Assembly: GCF_040718835.1 (NCBI RefSeq)
Contig: NZ_JBFEFG010000280.1
Location: forward strand, 62,001 to 126,000
Length of the DNA: 64,000 bases
Origin: Bremerella sp. JC817
GTDB lineage: Bacteria; Planctomycetota; Planctomycetia; Pirellulales; Pirellulaceae
Direction: 5' to 3'
Shown: in pieces, positions 48,804 to 58,313 of the stretch
How positions within the stretch are numbered: position 1 is the first letter of the stretch
How the letters are laid out: every line of letters begins with the position of its first letter
Translations under genes and position numbers: made by a program
The notes under the pieces: generated by a model
What the model was told of the DNA's origin: nothing
Seen by the model: the letters and a program-made list of their open reading frames with translations, nothing else
Databases searched by the model: none

Positions 48804-50975
48804 ATGACGCAGGAAATTACGGCTCGCCTAATCGACCAGAACCTTAAGAACGGTCACCCTGAAATCGACTGGACCGATGCTTCGTGGCGCGAGGCTTACT
48901 CGGACCGCGATCTGGGCTGGCTCCAATTCAACAGTCGCGTGCTGCACGAAGCGCTCGATCCCCGCAATCCGGCACTCGAGCGGATCAAGTTCCTGGCCAT
49001 CTTCACGTCGAACCTCGACGAGTTCTTCATGAAGCGTATTGGTCTGCTACGTACCCGTAGCCAGGCCGAACGCCTGAAGAACAAGGTGATCGGCCCCGTT
49101 CCGGTGCAGCAGCGATTGCAAGAGATGCGTCAGGTCATCCTGCCGATGCTATCAAAGCGAGCCCGTTGCTTCCGCCGCGATTTGAAGCCGCTGCTGGCAG
49201 AGCACAATATTCACCTGCTCGATTGGGAACAGCTTTCCGACTCGCAGCGTGAAAAAGCCAACCTCTATTTCAATCGGAACGTCTATCCAGCGCTAACGCC
49301 GCTGGCGCTCGACCCTGGGCATCCGTTCCCGTACATGTCGAACTTGTCGACGTCGCTCGGCTTCGTCCTGCGAGTTCCCGATTCGGAAGAAAACCTGTTT
49401 GCCCGCGTGAAGGTGCCCAACATCTTGCCACAGTGGATCCAGCTCGATTCCGAGATGGAAGAAGGGCGTTCGTACATTCGCCTGGCCGACCTGATCCATA
49501 ACAATGCCGAGAAGCTCTTCCCCGGCATGACCATCATCGATTCGAGCCTCTTCCGGATTACACGAAACTCGGAAGTCGAAATCGAAGATGACGACGAATC
49601 GGAAAGCATCCGCACGATTGTCGCGGAAGAATTGCGTCAACGAAAGTTCGAGCCGGTGGTTCGCCTGGAACTGTCCGAGAATCCTAACCCGTGGGTTCGT
49701 TCGCTGCTGATGCATCAGTTCGAGCTCTCGGAAGATGACGTCTACGAATTCCAAGGCGAACTCGACTATGCCGGGATGTGGCCGCTCGCCTCGCTCGACA
49801 TCAAAGAGCTTCGCGACGAACCGTGGAATCCAATCGTTCCCGCCGACCTGGCAGGGGAAGAAGCCGATATTTTCTCGGTCATCAAATCAGGCGACTTCCT
49901 GGTACATCATCCGTATGAAAGCTTCGACGCGAGTGTCGAGCAGTTCATTCGTGCGGCCGCTAACGATCCTAAAGTGATCGCGATCAAAATGACCGTGTAT
50001 CGCGTTGGTGACGATACGCCGTTCGTGCGCAGCCTGATTCGCGCTGCCGAAACAGGCAAGCAGGTAGCTTGTTTGATCGAGCTGAAGGCCCGCTTCGATG
50101 AAGAACGCAACCTGCACTGGGCGAAAGAACTGGAAAAAATCGGCGCTCACGTCGTCTATGGCGTGCTGGGTCTGAAGACGCATACCAAGATCGCTTTGGT
50201 CGTGCGGCAAGAGTCGGACGGGATTCGCTGCTATGCCCATATCGGCACCGGCAACTATCACGTGAAGACCGCCCGGCTGTATACCGACTTGGGGCTGTTC
50301 ACCTGCGATCCGATGCTGACCGACGACGTGGTCAACTTGTTCCACGCCCTGACCGGTCGCTCGCGAGAACCAAGCTTCCAGAAGCTTTTGGTCGCTCCGC
50401 CGAACATGCGCGATCAGTTCCTGGTCAAGATTCGTCGCGAGATCGAAAACAAAAAGGCAGGCAAACCGGCATTTATTGTCATCAAGGTCAACCAACTGGA
50501 AGACCCTGAAATGTGCCAGGCGATCGTCGCCGCTTCGCAAGCAGGCGTGAAGGTCGAGTGCATCGTCCGCGGCTTCTCGTGCTTGCGCGCCGGAATCCCC
50601 GGGCTGACCGAGAACGTCACGATCCGCAGCATCATTGGCCGCTTCCTCGAGCACTCGCGGATTTTCTTCTTCGCCAACGGTTCCGAAGATCCACTTGAAG
50701 GCGAGTTCTACATCGGTTCGGCCGACTGGATGCAGCGGAACCTGAGCAATCGCGTCGAAGCGGTCGCCCCGATCGAACTCCGTTCGCACAAGGAGCGTCT
50801 CTGGGAAATCCTCGACGTCGCCATGAAAGATCGCCGCCAGGCCTGGGTGATGACGCCGGACGGAGACTACGAGCAACTCATTCCCACCGAAGAAGATAGC
50901 GATATCGCCCGCCTGGGATCGCATCGCACGCTGATGTTGCTGTCCCAACAGCGTATCAAAGAACGCATCAAGTAA
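48804..50975 (+). CDS. ppk1: Polyphosphate kinase 1
   Basis: The 723-residue enzyme makes inorganic polyphosphate from ATP and also catalyses the reverse reaction. PPK1 signatures are DRDLGWLQFNSRVLHEA, LAIFTSNLDEFFMKRIG, HHPYESFDASVEQFI, IKMTVYRV, and LKTHTKIALVVR with the phosphorylated His; the CYAHIGTGNYH segment follows. The C-terminal phospholipase D-like region includes RGFSCLRAGIPGLTENV and NGSEDPLEGEFYIGSADWMQRNL. AAGGA three bases before ATG fixes the start. Length is normal for the family. It is divergent from gmhB across about 210 bases. Confidence 0.96.
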   Translation: MTQEITARLIDQNLKNGHPEIDWTDASWREAYSDRDLGWLQFNSRVLHEALDPRNPALERIKFLAIFTSNLDEFFMKRIGLLRTRSQAERLKNKVIGPVPVQQRLQEMRQVILPMLSKRARCFRRDLKPLLAEHNIHLLDWEQLSDSQREKANLYFNRNVYPALTPLALDPGHPFPYMSNLSTSLGFVLRVPDSEENLFARVKVPNILPQWIQLDSEMEEGRSYIRLADLIHNNAEKLFPGMTIIDSSLFRITRNSEVEIEDDDESESIRTIVAEELRQRKFEPVVRLELSENPNPWVRSLLMHQFELSEDDVYEFQGELDYAGMWPLASLDIKELRDEPWNPIVPADLAGEEADIFSVIKSGDFLVHHPYESFDASVEQFIRAAANDPKVIAIKMTVYRVGDDTPFVRSLIRAAETGKQVACLIELKARFDEERNLHWAKELEKIGAHVVYGVLGLKTHTKIALVVRQESDGIRCYAHIGTGNYHVKTARLYTDLGLFTCDPMLTDDVVNLFHALTGRSREPSFQKLLVAPPNMRDQFLVKIRREIENKKAGKPAFIVIKVNQLEDPEMCQAIVAASQAGVKVECIVRGFSCLRAGIPGLTENVTIRSIIGRFLEHSRIFFFANGSEDPLEGEFYIGSADWMQRNLSNRVEAVAPIELRSHKERLWEILDVAMKDRRQAWVMTPDGDYEQLIPTEEDSDIARLGSHRTLMLLSQQRIKERIK

Positions 50976-51087
50976 TTGGCAGGGGTGCCAGAACCATTTG
51001 TGGCTTGTTACGTAAATGGCGATGTGTGAATAATTAGGTACCCCCACCACGACAGGAGTCCCCCCAGTCGAATCAGGAGCACGATCG

Positions 51088-52299
51088 ATGCATGCATTGA
51101 AGAGCCTGACCCTTTGTTTTGGAATTGCTTTCCCACTGCAACTCGCCATCGCTGCGAACACGTTGCTGGCTCAAGCACCTCTCGAAGAGCGGGAAACGGT
51201 CTACGAAATTCAGCGTGACCAGCAGCTGAAAGTGGTCCCCGGTTCCGATACCACGCTGATCAACGATATTAAACATCGTACGACGCCCGTGATTCCTGAA
51301 GGGGAACTCGATCTGACGCCAGACGAGAAACGCAACATCTTCGTCTATGAAAAAGGGAACCGCGCCGTTGTTCATATCACGACGCGAAGTGTCCAGATCG
51401 ACAACTTCTATCTGATGGAACGCCCGGCGGAAGGCTCTGGCAGTGGCAGCGTTCTCGACAAGCTTGGCTTGATCCTGACCAATTACCACGTCATCGAAGG
51501 GGCCCGTGAAATCCGGGCGACGCTTTTCAACGGCGAAAGCTACCCCGCCACGCTTGTTGGTCAGGACCCTGTTAACGACATTGCCGTGGTGAAGATCGAT
51601 GCTCCGTCCGACCTGCTGCACCCGGTGCAGTTCGGCGACTCGTCACGACTACGCGTCGGCCAGAAGGTGTATGCCATCGGCAATCCTTTCGGTTTAGAGC
51701 GGACGATGACGATTGGCATCATTTCGAGCCTCAACCGCGTGCTGCCATCGCGGAGTGGACGAACCATGAAGTCAATCATTCAGATCGATGCCGCCTTGAA
51801 TCGGGGTAACTCCGGCGGGCCGCTCTTCGACAGCAACGGCCGCTTGATCGGCATGAACACCGCCATCGCTTCCAGCACCGGCGAAAACACGGGCGTCGGC
51901 TTTGCGATCCCGGCTTCGGCGATTCAGCGCGTCGTGCCGCAGCTGCTCGAAAATGGACGTGTGATTCGGCCGGACATTGGCATCACGCGCGTCTATCAGA
52001 CTGAACAAGGCTTGATGGTGGCGACCGTGGCTCAAGGTGGTCCTGCCGACCGAGCCGGAATCAAAGGCTTTCGCCTCGTCCGCGAACAGATCCAGCGTGG
52101 CCCATTCATTTACGAGCAGAGCCGACTCGATCGTAGCGAAGCCGACACGATCGTCGGTATCGACAATGTTCCCGTGCAGACCGCCGACGATCTGCTTTCG
52201 GCGATCGAGAACAACAAGCCGGGCGAGACGGTCGTGCTGAGCGTGATCCGCAAAGGAAAGAAGGTTGGCGTTCAAGTTGAACTGGCGGTTGGCGATTAA
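51088..52299 (+). CDS. HtrA/DegP-like serine protease with PDZ domain
   Basis: A 403-residue exported trypsin-like protease. A signal peptide (residues 1-29, ending LLAQ) is followed by a non-family N-terminal stretch and then the catalytic triad: TNYHV (His134), DPVNDIAVV (Asp164) and GNSGGPLF (Ser242). A PDZ domain (about 290-400) contains VATVAQGGPADRAGIKGFR and IVGIDNVPVQTADDLLSAI. It degrades or chaperones misfolded periplasmic proteins. GGAG lies about 10 bases before the start. Its stop shares TTAA with the convergent sulfatase gene. Confidence 0.94.
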   Translation: MHALKSLTLCFGIAFPLQLAIAANTLLAQAPLEERETVYEIQRDQQLKVVPGSDTTLINDIKHRTTPVIPEGELDLTPDEKRNIFVYEKGNRAVVHITTRSVQIDNFYLMERPAEGSGSGSVLDKLGLILTNYHVIEGAREIRATLFNGESYPATLVGQDPVNDIAVVKIDAPSDLLHPVQFGDSSRLRVGQKVYAIGNPFGLERTMTIGIISSLNRVLPSRSGRTMKSIIQIDAALNRGNSGGPLFDSNGRLIGMNTAIASSTGENTGVGFAIPASAIQRVVPQLLENGRVIRPDIGITRVYQTEQGLMVATVAQGGPADRAGIKGFRLVREQIQRGPFIYEQSRLDRSEADTIVGIDNVPVQTADDLLSAIENNKPGETVVLSVIRKGKKVGVQVELAVGD

Positions 52300-54014
52300 A
52301 GCCCTTCGCCGACTGGTTGAACGACCACGTCGCCCAGCGTCGTATTGTTCTTGATGAACTCCCGTGGGCTTCCTTCGCTCTGCAGCCAGACATCGAGAAT
52401 GCCAGTTCCTGGCGTCAATTGCAGCGCGGCGACTGGCTGGCGTGGGTCTTCGATCTCGAAGGCCTGGACGTTCCCCATCCATTGCACCATCAGCGATTGG
52501 CCTGCTTCGGCGGGTTGATTGAGTCGAAGCTGCACCAGCATGGCATGCGGAACACTAACCTTCCAGCCCAAGGCGCGGTCTTGTTCGTAGTAGGCATCCT
52601 GGTAGCGGCACATCAGCGTCGATTCGGTGGCTTCCGAACCTAAGACGATCGGCGGCGTCTCGAAGTTGCGGGTCGCTTTCACATCCGCAAACCAGGCATT
52701 GTACGCTTCCGTCAACTGCTCGACCTTCTCCGGCATCGATGCCGCCAGGTCATTCGTTTCGCCAGGATCTTTCTGCAGATCGAACAACTGGATCCCGGTC
52801 CGCCGCTTCGGAGGAACTTCGTCGAGCTTCTCGAAACCGAAGCTACCGACATTCATCACCAGCTTGTACCGCTCGCCGAGCACCGCCGCGTTGTGATACG
52901 GCTCTGGCTGCAGCCCACGATGGACCTGGAAGAAAAGATTCCGCTCGCGCCACGCATCCCGCTTCCCTTGAAGCAGCGACCAGAAGCTGACGCCGTCTAA
53001 ACGATTCGGCAAATCGGCCTTGGTTTGCGTCGCCTCGATCAGCGTCGGCAGCCAATCGATATGAGCCAGCCGAGTAGCCACTTTCTGGCCACCTTCCAAC
53101 TGACTCGGCCACTGCACGAAGCAAGGAACGTGAATACCACCTTCCAGCACCATCGACTTCCGGCCGTTCAGGTCCCCGTTAAAACGGCTCTGCTGCGGCC
53201 CGTTGTCGGTCAAGAAGATCACGATCGTATTGTCGCGCAGCTTCAGTTCATCCAGTTTTGCGAGCAACCGGCCGAAGTTCTGATCGATGTTATCGACCAT
53301 GGCGTACACCTTGGCGGTGGACTCGTCTTGCCCTTTCGCGGCATACCCTTTCCAGGCGGTCTCGTCGACAATCAGCGGCGTATGCGGGGCGTTGGTGGCG
53401 ATGTAAGTAAAGAAAGGCTGGTCCTGATTCTGCTCGACAAATTGGATAGCCTCGGTGAAGAATATGTCGGTGCAGTAGCCTTTTGCCTGGACTGGCTGTC
53501 CGTCCTTCCACAACATCGGATCGAAGTAATCGTTCGGCTGATCGGGCGGCTGGGTAATTCCGCCTGACTTATGGATCAGGCTATGCTGGAAACCTTGATC
53601 CTGGGGGCGCATCGGATAGTTGTCGCCCAGATGCCATTTCCCAAAGACCCCGGTGACATAGTCCGCATCCTGAAAGACCTCGGCCATCGTCTTTTCGTCG
53701 CTGGCCATCCGAGCACCACCTCGGGAGGTGTGAATCACGCCGGTTCGATAGAAGTAGCGACCAGTCATCAGCGCCGCACGTGTCGGGGCGCAAACCGGGC
53801 TACAATAAAACTGCGTGAGCTGAACGCCCTGCTTCGCGAACTGATCGAGGTTCGGCGTTTGCACAATCGTGTTGCCATGCAAGCCAACATCGCCGTAACC
53901 TTGGTCGTCGGTCATTACCAGAATGACATTCGGACGAGCCTCGGCCTGGCAAACCTTGACGGTCGACAGCAGGGCACTCAAAACGACAAGAGAAAATGCG
54001 ATACGAATCATCAT
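52296..54014 (-). CDS. Secreted sulfatase
   Basis: A 572-residue arylsulfatase-family enzyme. A signal peptide (residues about 3-25) precedes VILVMTDDQGYGDVGLHGN with the calcium-binding Asp pair at residues 36-37, and the canonical formylglycine motif CAPTRAALMTG with Cys75. FGKWHLGDNYP and VIFLTDNGPQQSRFNGDLNG follow, with a C-terminal domain ending at VVQPVGEGL. I start at 54014, where the signal peptide begins; the open frame extends to 54134 with no signal-peptide logic. Unlike the sulfatase at 29530-31038, its motif is standard, so the two probably have different substrates. Confidence 0.92.
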   Translation of the reverse strand: MMIRIAFSLVVLSALLSTVKVCQAEARPNVILVMTDDQGYGDVGLHGNTIVQTPNLDQFAKQGVQLTQFYCSPVCAPTRAALMTGRYFYRTGVIHTSRGGARMASDEKTMAEVFQDADYVTGVFGKWHLGDNYPMRPQDQGFQHSLIHKSGGITQPPDQPNDYFDPMLWKDGQPVQAKGYCTDIFFTEAIQFVEQNQDQPFFTYIATNAPHTPLIVDETAWKGYAAKGQDESTAKVYAMVDNIDQNFGRLLAKLDELKLRDNTIVIFLTDNGPQQSRFNGDLNGRKSMVLEGGIHVPCFVQWPSQLEGGQKVATRLAHIDWLPTLIEATQTKADLPNRLDGVSFWSLLQGKRDAWRERNLFFQVHRGLQPEPYHNAAVLGERYKLVMNVGSFGFEKLDEVPPKRRTGIQLFDLQKDPGETNDLAASMPEKVEQLTEAYNAWFADVKATRNFETPPIVLGSEATESTLMCRYQDAYYEQDRALGWKVSVPHAMLVQLRLNQPAEAGQSLMVQWMGNVQAFEIEDPRQPVAALQLTPGTGILDVWLQSEGSPREFIKNNTTLGDVVVQPVGEGL

Positions 54015-54144
54015 GCAATAACCAATAGTTCTCATCCACGAACGTAACCGTGTCGAACCATTCTCTCGAATTCGCGAGCCTGTTTCCACGAAAAATCGGC
54101 TTGGATCGGTGCTTCCTATCCAAGCTTCATGCAAAGCGGATCCT

Positions 54145-55335
54145 ATGCCACTGGAAGTAACCTACGAAAACGAGTCGTCCGATATTATCGAGGTTTTGCA
54201 GGGGATGTCGTGGACAGAGCGTCTGCAGGACTATTTCCGAGCCCTCACCCTGCTGACCATCTTATGGCCAATTGCCCTCTTGCTGGTGATCGTCCAGGAA
54301 TGGTATTTCCTGATGCTACTGGGGGTTTTCGTCTTGATGGTGGGCGTGTTGCTGACCGGGATCTATATGTGGATGGTTGCTCGGCTGAAATACAAAGTCG
54401 CCGTCCCCCCTGGCAAACAAACGCTTCGTCTCTTTAACGACTACCTCGAATTCCAAGGCGATCGAGGTTGTTGCCGTCTACCGTGGAGCTATATCAAGCG
54501 GATCCGCATCTCGAAGAACTCGGTCGCGATCTATATCGAGTCGCTACGCGCCTACATCATCCCGCGGCGATACTTCGATTTCCCGGAAGCCGCCGAGGCG
54601 TTCGCCAACAAGGCGGAGGAACTGTTCCTCAAAGCTCAACAGCAGACGATGCCTCCTCCGACCTGGGAAGACTTTCATCGCGATTTCAAACTTGCCGAGT
54701 ACAACCTGATCCAGGACGAAGTTCAATGGGAGAAGAATCTCTCATTGGAGTCTCGGCTGATCATCAATGGCCCCGACCCGGATGGCACCAATCCGATGCC
54801 AACGCCGGGCGGACTGGCGGTGCAGTTCATCTTTCCGGTGATCTTGATCGCGGCACTGATCGCCTTGAAGACGTTCGACTGGGACTCGCCCCGGTTGATC
54901 GGCACGCCATCGGAACCAACCTTCTTCTATTACTTCCTGCTGGTCCTGGCGACGTTCTTTATGTTGATCCTGGGGCAGCAGATCTCGAACTTCGTTCGAT
55001 ACTGGCGAGAACGAGCCCGGCAAGCGAAAAAGCCGAGACTGACGCGGATGTGGATCTATCGCGAAGGGATCGCGACATGGACGGAAGAAGGAGTCGGCCT
55101 CGACCAATGGGGGCTCTTCGGTCAAATTTCCGATGACCGCGAGGCGATGGTGTTTTACGATGCGAATCGCCAGATGTCCCAGATCATCCCCAAAGCGGTC
55201 ATCAACAAGACTTCGCGTCCGGACGAACTGGTCGAACAGATTCATCGCCTGGTCGAAGAAGCGAACACGAACCAGGAAGAGATTGTGCTGGCCGAAGTGT
55301 CGGACAATCCATATCAGTCGCCATCCGCACAGTAG
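54145..55335 (+). CDS. YcxB-like membrane protein with two repeats and NPYQSP tail
   Basis: A 396-residue membrane protein. Hydrophobic helices lie near the N-terminus (LTLLTILWPIALLLVIV, FLMLLGVFVLMVGVLLTGIYMW) and in the middle (VQFIFPVILIAALIAL, FYYFLLVLATFFMLIL). A YcxB-like beta-rich segment follows each helix pair: GKQTLRLFNDYLEFQGDRGCCRLPWSYIKRIRI with NSVAIYIESLRAYIIPRRYF, and MWIYREGIATWTEEGVGLDQWGLFG. The C-terminus ends DNPYQSPSAQ, a tail common in planctomycete membrane proteins. The start at 54145 follows AGCGGA and a clear change of composition. Function unknown. Confidence 0.82.
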   Translation: MPLEVTYENESSDIIEVLQGMSWTERLQDYFRALTLLTILWPIALLLVIVQEWYFLMLLGVFVLMVGVLLTGIYMWMVARLKYKVAVPPGKQTLRLFNDYLEFQGDRGCCRLPWSYIKRIRISKNSVAIYIESLRAYIIPRRYFDFPEAAEAFANKAEELFLKAQQQTMPPPTWEDFHRDFKLAEYNLIQDEVQWEKNLSLESRLIINGPDPDGTNPMPTPGGLAVQFIFPVILIAALIALKTFDWDSPRLIGTPSEPTFFYYFLLVLATFFMLILGQQISNFVRYWRERARQAKKPRLTRMWIYREGIATWTEEGVGLDQWGLFGQISDDREAMVFYDANRQMSQIIPKAVINKTSRPDELVEQIHRLVEEANTNQEEIVLAEVSDNPYQSPSAQ

Positions 55336-55344
55336 CCGCCTGGC

Positions 55345-56208
55345 TTACATCCGGGGCGAACTCCAACGGGCTCGTTGCTGCTGCTTTCGCTTGAGTACCG
55401 GATCGTTGGTCGTTAAGAGTTGCTCGACCAGTCGCTGGGCATCGTCCGCCAGATTGACGATGCGTGCTTCCCACATGGGATTGATGAGCGTGTTCTGGTC
55501 GAACAGCTCCGTCCCGAACGTATTCATCACCGCGCCGGCAATGTCGCGATTCATATCGGCATTGGCAGGCTCGTTGACCAACTGTGTGCCGAACGCCTCG
55601 ATCGCCGATTCCAAAAGTAACGTCCACGAAGCGGTTTTGTGCGAAGAGCCCCGTTCCGATCGGATGTCGTTGCCAAACTCTCGAACCCGTTCCTGGTCGA
55701 AGCCGAAGCTGTTCACGTCGGTATCAGCGGCGATATACCCCAGCAACATGTCGGTCCAACGTTCGCTTCGTCGTCGCAGCCGGTTCAGCGGCACCATCAT
55801 TGTCGCTTCGAGTCCTCGGCCATGCAGCAGTAAGTTCAAGGCTCGATTGCGAGCTTCCATGTGCCCGAGAAAGACACTGCGGGCCACCGGCTCGGCCACG
55901 TTCTTCATTTGAATACGGTCGTGGGCCACGCAGATCGAAATCCAGACTCGTGTCAGGATATCGCTGACCAAAATCTCTTCGATTACCGGCCGAGCCGCGT
56001 TCCAGAACCGTGGCAGATCGGAGACGCTGCCTGTTTCCAAAAGCTGCGAGTGCGTTTTCAGGCGGATCCCCCAGCGATCGAGGCGACACTTCGAGGCGAT
56101 CCAGTATTGCTCCAAAGCAGTAGGACTATAGGTAACACGACCACGGAGATAGGCAGGGGCATGGATGGCAAGGTAGGCAGCAAGCTGGACATGTTCGCGG
56201 GCATGCAT
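55345..56208 (-). CDS. Conserved hypothetical protein
   Basis: A 287-residue soluble, mainly helical protein. Notable segments are HVQLAAYLAIHAPAYL near the N-terminus, EARNRALNLLLHGRGLEATM and DDAQRLVEQLL near the C-terminus, with no membrane helix or signal peptide. No recognisable motif is visible. It stands alone between a convergent YcxB-like gene and a 399-bp intergenic gap. Confidence 0.65.
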   Translation of the reverse strand: MHAREHVQLAAYLAIHAPAYLRGRVTYSPTALEQYWIASKCRLDRWGIRLKTHSQLLETGSVSDLPRFWNAARPVIEEILVSDILTRVWISICVAHDRIQMKNVAEPVARSVFLGHMEARNRALNLLLHGRGLEATMMVPLNRLRRRSERWTDMLLGYIAADTDVNSFGFDQERVREFGNDIRSERGSSHKTASWTLLLESAIEAFGTQLVNEPANADMNRDIAGAVMNTFGTELFDQNTLINPMWEARIVNLADDAQRLVEQLLTTNDPVLKRKQQQRARWSSPRM

Positions 56209-56607
56209 GGAGGAGTTACTTTACGTCTAGCAGTGTCTGGAGATCTTCTCAGGCGTCGCTAAAGCAACGTTTCCTGGCTCGCTATTCGAGCAATACTTCT
56301 AGAAGCAAAGAGGGTGCCAGACCGGCTGCCGGTGGCTGCAACAGACACGTAACCAACTTTCATAGCAGCACTTACAGTTTCTCGCCAACCTCTTCCCAGG
56401 GGCGTCCCAACCCAAAAGGGATGTTGCGGCAAGGCAACGTGTTGCCTTACCGCAACCTGAGATTAGGGATGGATTACCTCAAGTCCGCAAACGACGGATC
56501 GTAGGCCCGGGAGAAGTCTCATTCTCGACGAGGAGCAGGGCGTCGGCTTGTCGGCGCAACAAGGCCTCGCAGGCCGATCGAATCGGGAGCATCACTGGAC
56601 CAAACGC
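56209..56607. other. 399-bp gene-free gap with a near-perfect 34-bp palindrome
   Basis: No credible gene is present in this stretch. The main structure is an inverted repeat at 56423-56456: GTTGCGGCAAGGCAAC, a 2-base GT centre, then GTTGCCTTACCGCAAC, 15 of 16 positions paired. Without a T-tract it is not an obvious terminator. It could be an operator or a repetitive palindromic element. Confidence 0.55.
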
Positions 56608-57066
56608 TCACACGCCGAAGCTGGAAGGGATCAGACGTCCCGACTGGATTTCCCAGTAATAGCAATACATATCTTGTTTCTCACCGGCGACGAAGAACGA
56701 CAGTTCGAGACGATTGGGATGAATGCTATTCAGACAGGTGGTGTTAAAGAGACGGTCTGGCGAGGGAACGTCGATCCGATGAAGTTCTTGGTGATCGAGC
56801 GTTTCGAGCAGAACCTGAACACCGGTGTTAGGACCTGACCGATTTCCGTTCGCCTCGAAGACATAGACGTTGTACGTGATGCCGCCGACCGACTCGATTT
56901 GAAACTCGGAATGCAGCTGATAACCTGCCTGGCAGAACTGCCCGTTGTGTCGGCGAAGCCATTCACCACCGCAATCGGCCAGACGCCTGATCGACGACTC
57001 GTAACAGAAACAAAAGGCGGCCAGCACGCAAACGATCAGTAGAATCGACTTGATTTGCTTCGACAT
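56608..57066 (-). CDS. Small membrane-anchored hypothetical protein
   Basis: A 152-residue protein with an N-terminal hydrophobic segment (SILLIVCVLAAFCFCYES, about residues 6-23) followed by a Cys-containing extracytoplasmic part (RRLADCGGEWLRRHNGQFC, CYYWEIQSGRLIPSSFGV at the end). I start at 57066, where MSKQIKSILLIV gives a plausible signal anchor. Family unknown. Confidence 0.7.
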   Translation of the reverse strand: MSKQIKSILLIVCVLAAFCFCYESSIRRLADCGGEWLRRHNGQFCQAGYQLHSEFQIESVGGITYNVYVFEANGNRSGPNTGVQVLLETLDHQELHRIDVPSPDRLFNTTCLNSIHPNRLELSFFVAGEKQDMYCYYWEIQSGRLIPSSFGV

Positions 57067-57403
57067 GATCACCCCCCTGCCCAGCCAGAAGCCGCCTACC
57101 AGGATCAACTAGTTCGTTTACCGTAAGCTAATTCCCTAGAAGTGGCAAAATATTGGGCGAAAATTCTGACATCGGCCACCGATAGCTCTGATATCACGCC
57201 GCAAAGCAAGCACCGCAAATGTTGCCAAGAACCGGAAAGACCACGATTTACGATCGGGATTCGACCTTGAACCGATACTGCTTCCTCGTTATTAATCTCC
57301 AGCCCTTCGACGAACCCTCTCGGGATCCGTCAAATAGGACGAGACAGATTGCCAGATGGATCGGGCAATCTCGCCACCGCCAGAACGTAGAAATCACAAA
57401 TCC

Positions 57404-57658
57404 ATGCTGCGCGAAGAGTTACAACCGCTAGTTTTGCCGGAACTTGGTCTAGCCGACATCTTGGTGCGAACAAGCTTGTGGCTTGTTCCGCGTGGCTCTT
57501 TCGTTCGCGAAGGAGATCGCGTGCTGGAAGTTCTGGCCGGCGAAGTGACCTTCGATTTGGTCTCGCCGGCGACCGGGGTGCTGTGTGAAACCAGCACCGA
57601 AGAAGACGACATCGTCTCCGAGGGTCAAGTCCTCGGAAAGATTCGCGTTGGGGCGTAA
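57404..57658 (+). CDS. Biotin/lipoyl-domain protein with no attachment lysine
   Basis: An 84-residue single domain that looks like the lipoyl/biotin carrier fold: GSFVREGDRVLEVLAGEVTFDLVSPATGVL and IVSEGQVLGKIRVGA are the two beta halves of the flattened barrel. In lipoyl domains the lysine sits in the turn as E-T-D-K-A; here the aligned positions read L-A-G-E-V, so the lysine (about residue 47) is Glu and the domain cannot be lipoylated. It is convergent with rpiB. It may be a scaffold, or a degenerate remnant of a dehydrogenase E2 or glycine-cleavage H protein. Confidence 0.75.
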   Translation: MLREELQPLVLPELGLADILVRTSLWLVPRGSFVREGDRVLEVLAGEVTFDLVSPATGVLCETSTEEDDIVSEGQVLGKIRVGA

Positions 57659-57676
57659 GCAGCGCCCGATTCTCGC

Positions 57677-58120
57677 TTACTGATCGCGCGACAAGGAATC
57701 GATCTTCTCGATTCGTCGCTCGTGTCGGCCCCCCTCGAACTCGGTTTCGAGCCAGGTATCGACAATCTTCAGCACATCCCCTTCGGCGGTCAGACGTTCG
57801 CCGATCGAGATCATGTTGGCCTTGTTGTGCTGACGGCCAAGCTGGGCGGTCTCGATATTCCAGGTCAATGCGCAACGAACGCCGTGGATTCGATTTGCGG
57901 CGATTGCTTCGCCGTTGCCCGAGCCACCCAGAACGATGCCTCGCTCGCACTCGCCGGCTGAAACAGCCTTGGCGGCCGGAATAATGAAGTCGGGATAGTC
58001 ACACGATTCCGCGGAATCGGTCCCGAAATCGACCACCTCGTGTCCCAGCGACTTCAAGTGCTCGATGATGATGGACTTGTAACGATAACCGGCGTGATCC
58101 GAGGCGATGGCGATCTTCAT
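57677..58120 (-). CDS. rpiB: Ribose 5-phosphate isomerase B
   Basis: The 147-residue enzyme interconverts ribose 5-phosphate and ribulose 5-phosphate. It begins MKIAIASDHAGYRYK, with the catalytic His and phosphate-binding residues of the RpiB/LacAB family. Residues about 65-71 read GGSGNGE, the variant of the actinobacterial RpiB type, where Glu is thought to act as the base instead of the Cys of E. coli RpiB. HNKANMISIGERL follows. It is convergent with the lipoyl-domain gene. Confidence 0.92.
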   Translation of the reverse strand: MKIAIASDHAGYRYKSIIIEHLKSLGHEVVDFGTDSAESCDYPDFIIPAAKAVSAGECERGIVLGGSGNGEAIAANRIHGVRCALTWNIETAQLGRQHNKANMISIGERLTAEGDVLKIVDTWLETEFEGGRHERRIEKIDSLSRDQ

Positions 58121-58313
58121 GGTGAAGCGGCAGGGAAAGAAAACAGCTAATCAGGAAAATGGAGGACCTACGCAGTTCGCATAAATCATCCCACAGGTGA
58201 CCATTCGAGCGATCAATGATACCTCAATCCGCTCGGTTTGCCATGTCCCTGAGACCGGAGAGATTTGTCACGCGACGAACCTCCTGCCCATCGTTCGCTG
58301 GCAGATGCCACTG

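Noticed and set aside
49887..51161. A 424-codon open frame on the minus strand
   Set aside because: It is antisense to ppk1 and the HtrA gene start, both strongly supported, and has no signature.
56209..56607. A gene in the gap near the palindrome
   Set aside because: The frames present are short, lack ribosome binding sites and overlap the palindrome; no domain is visible.
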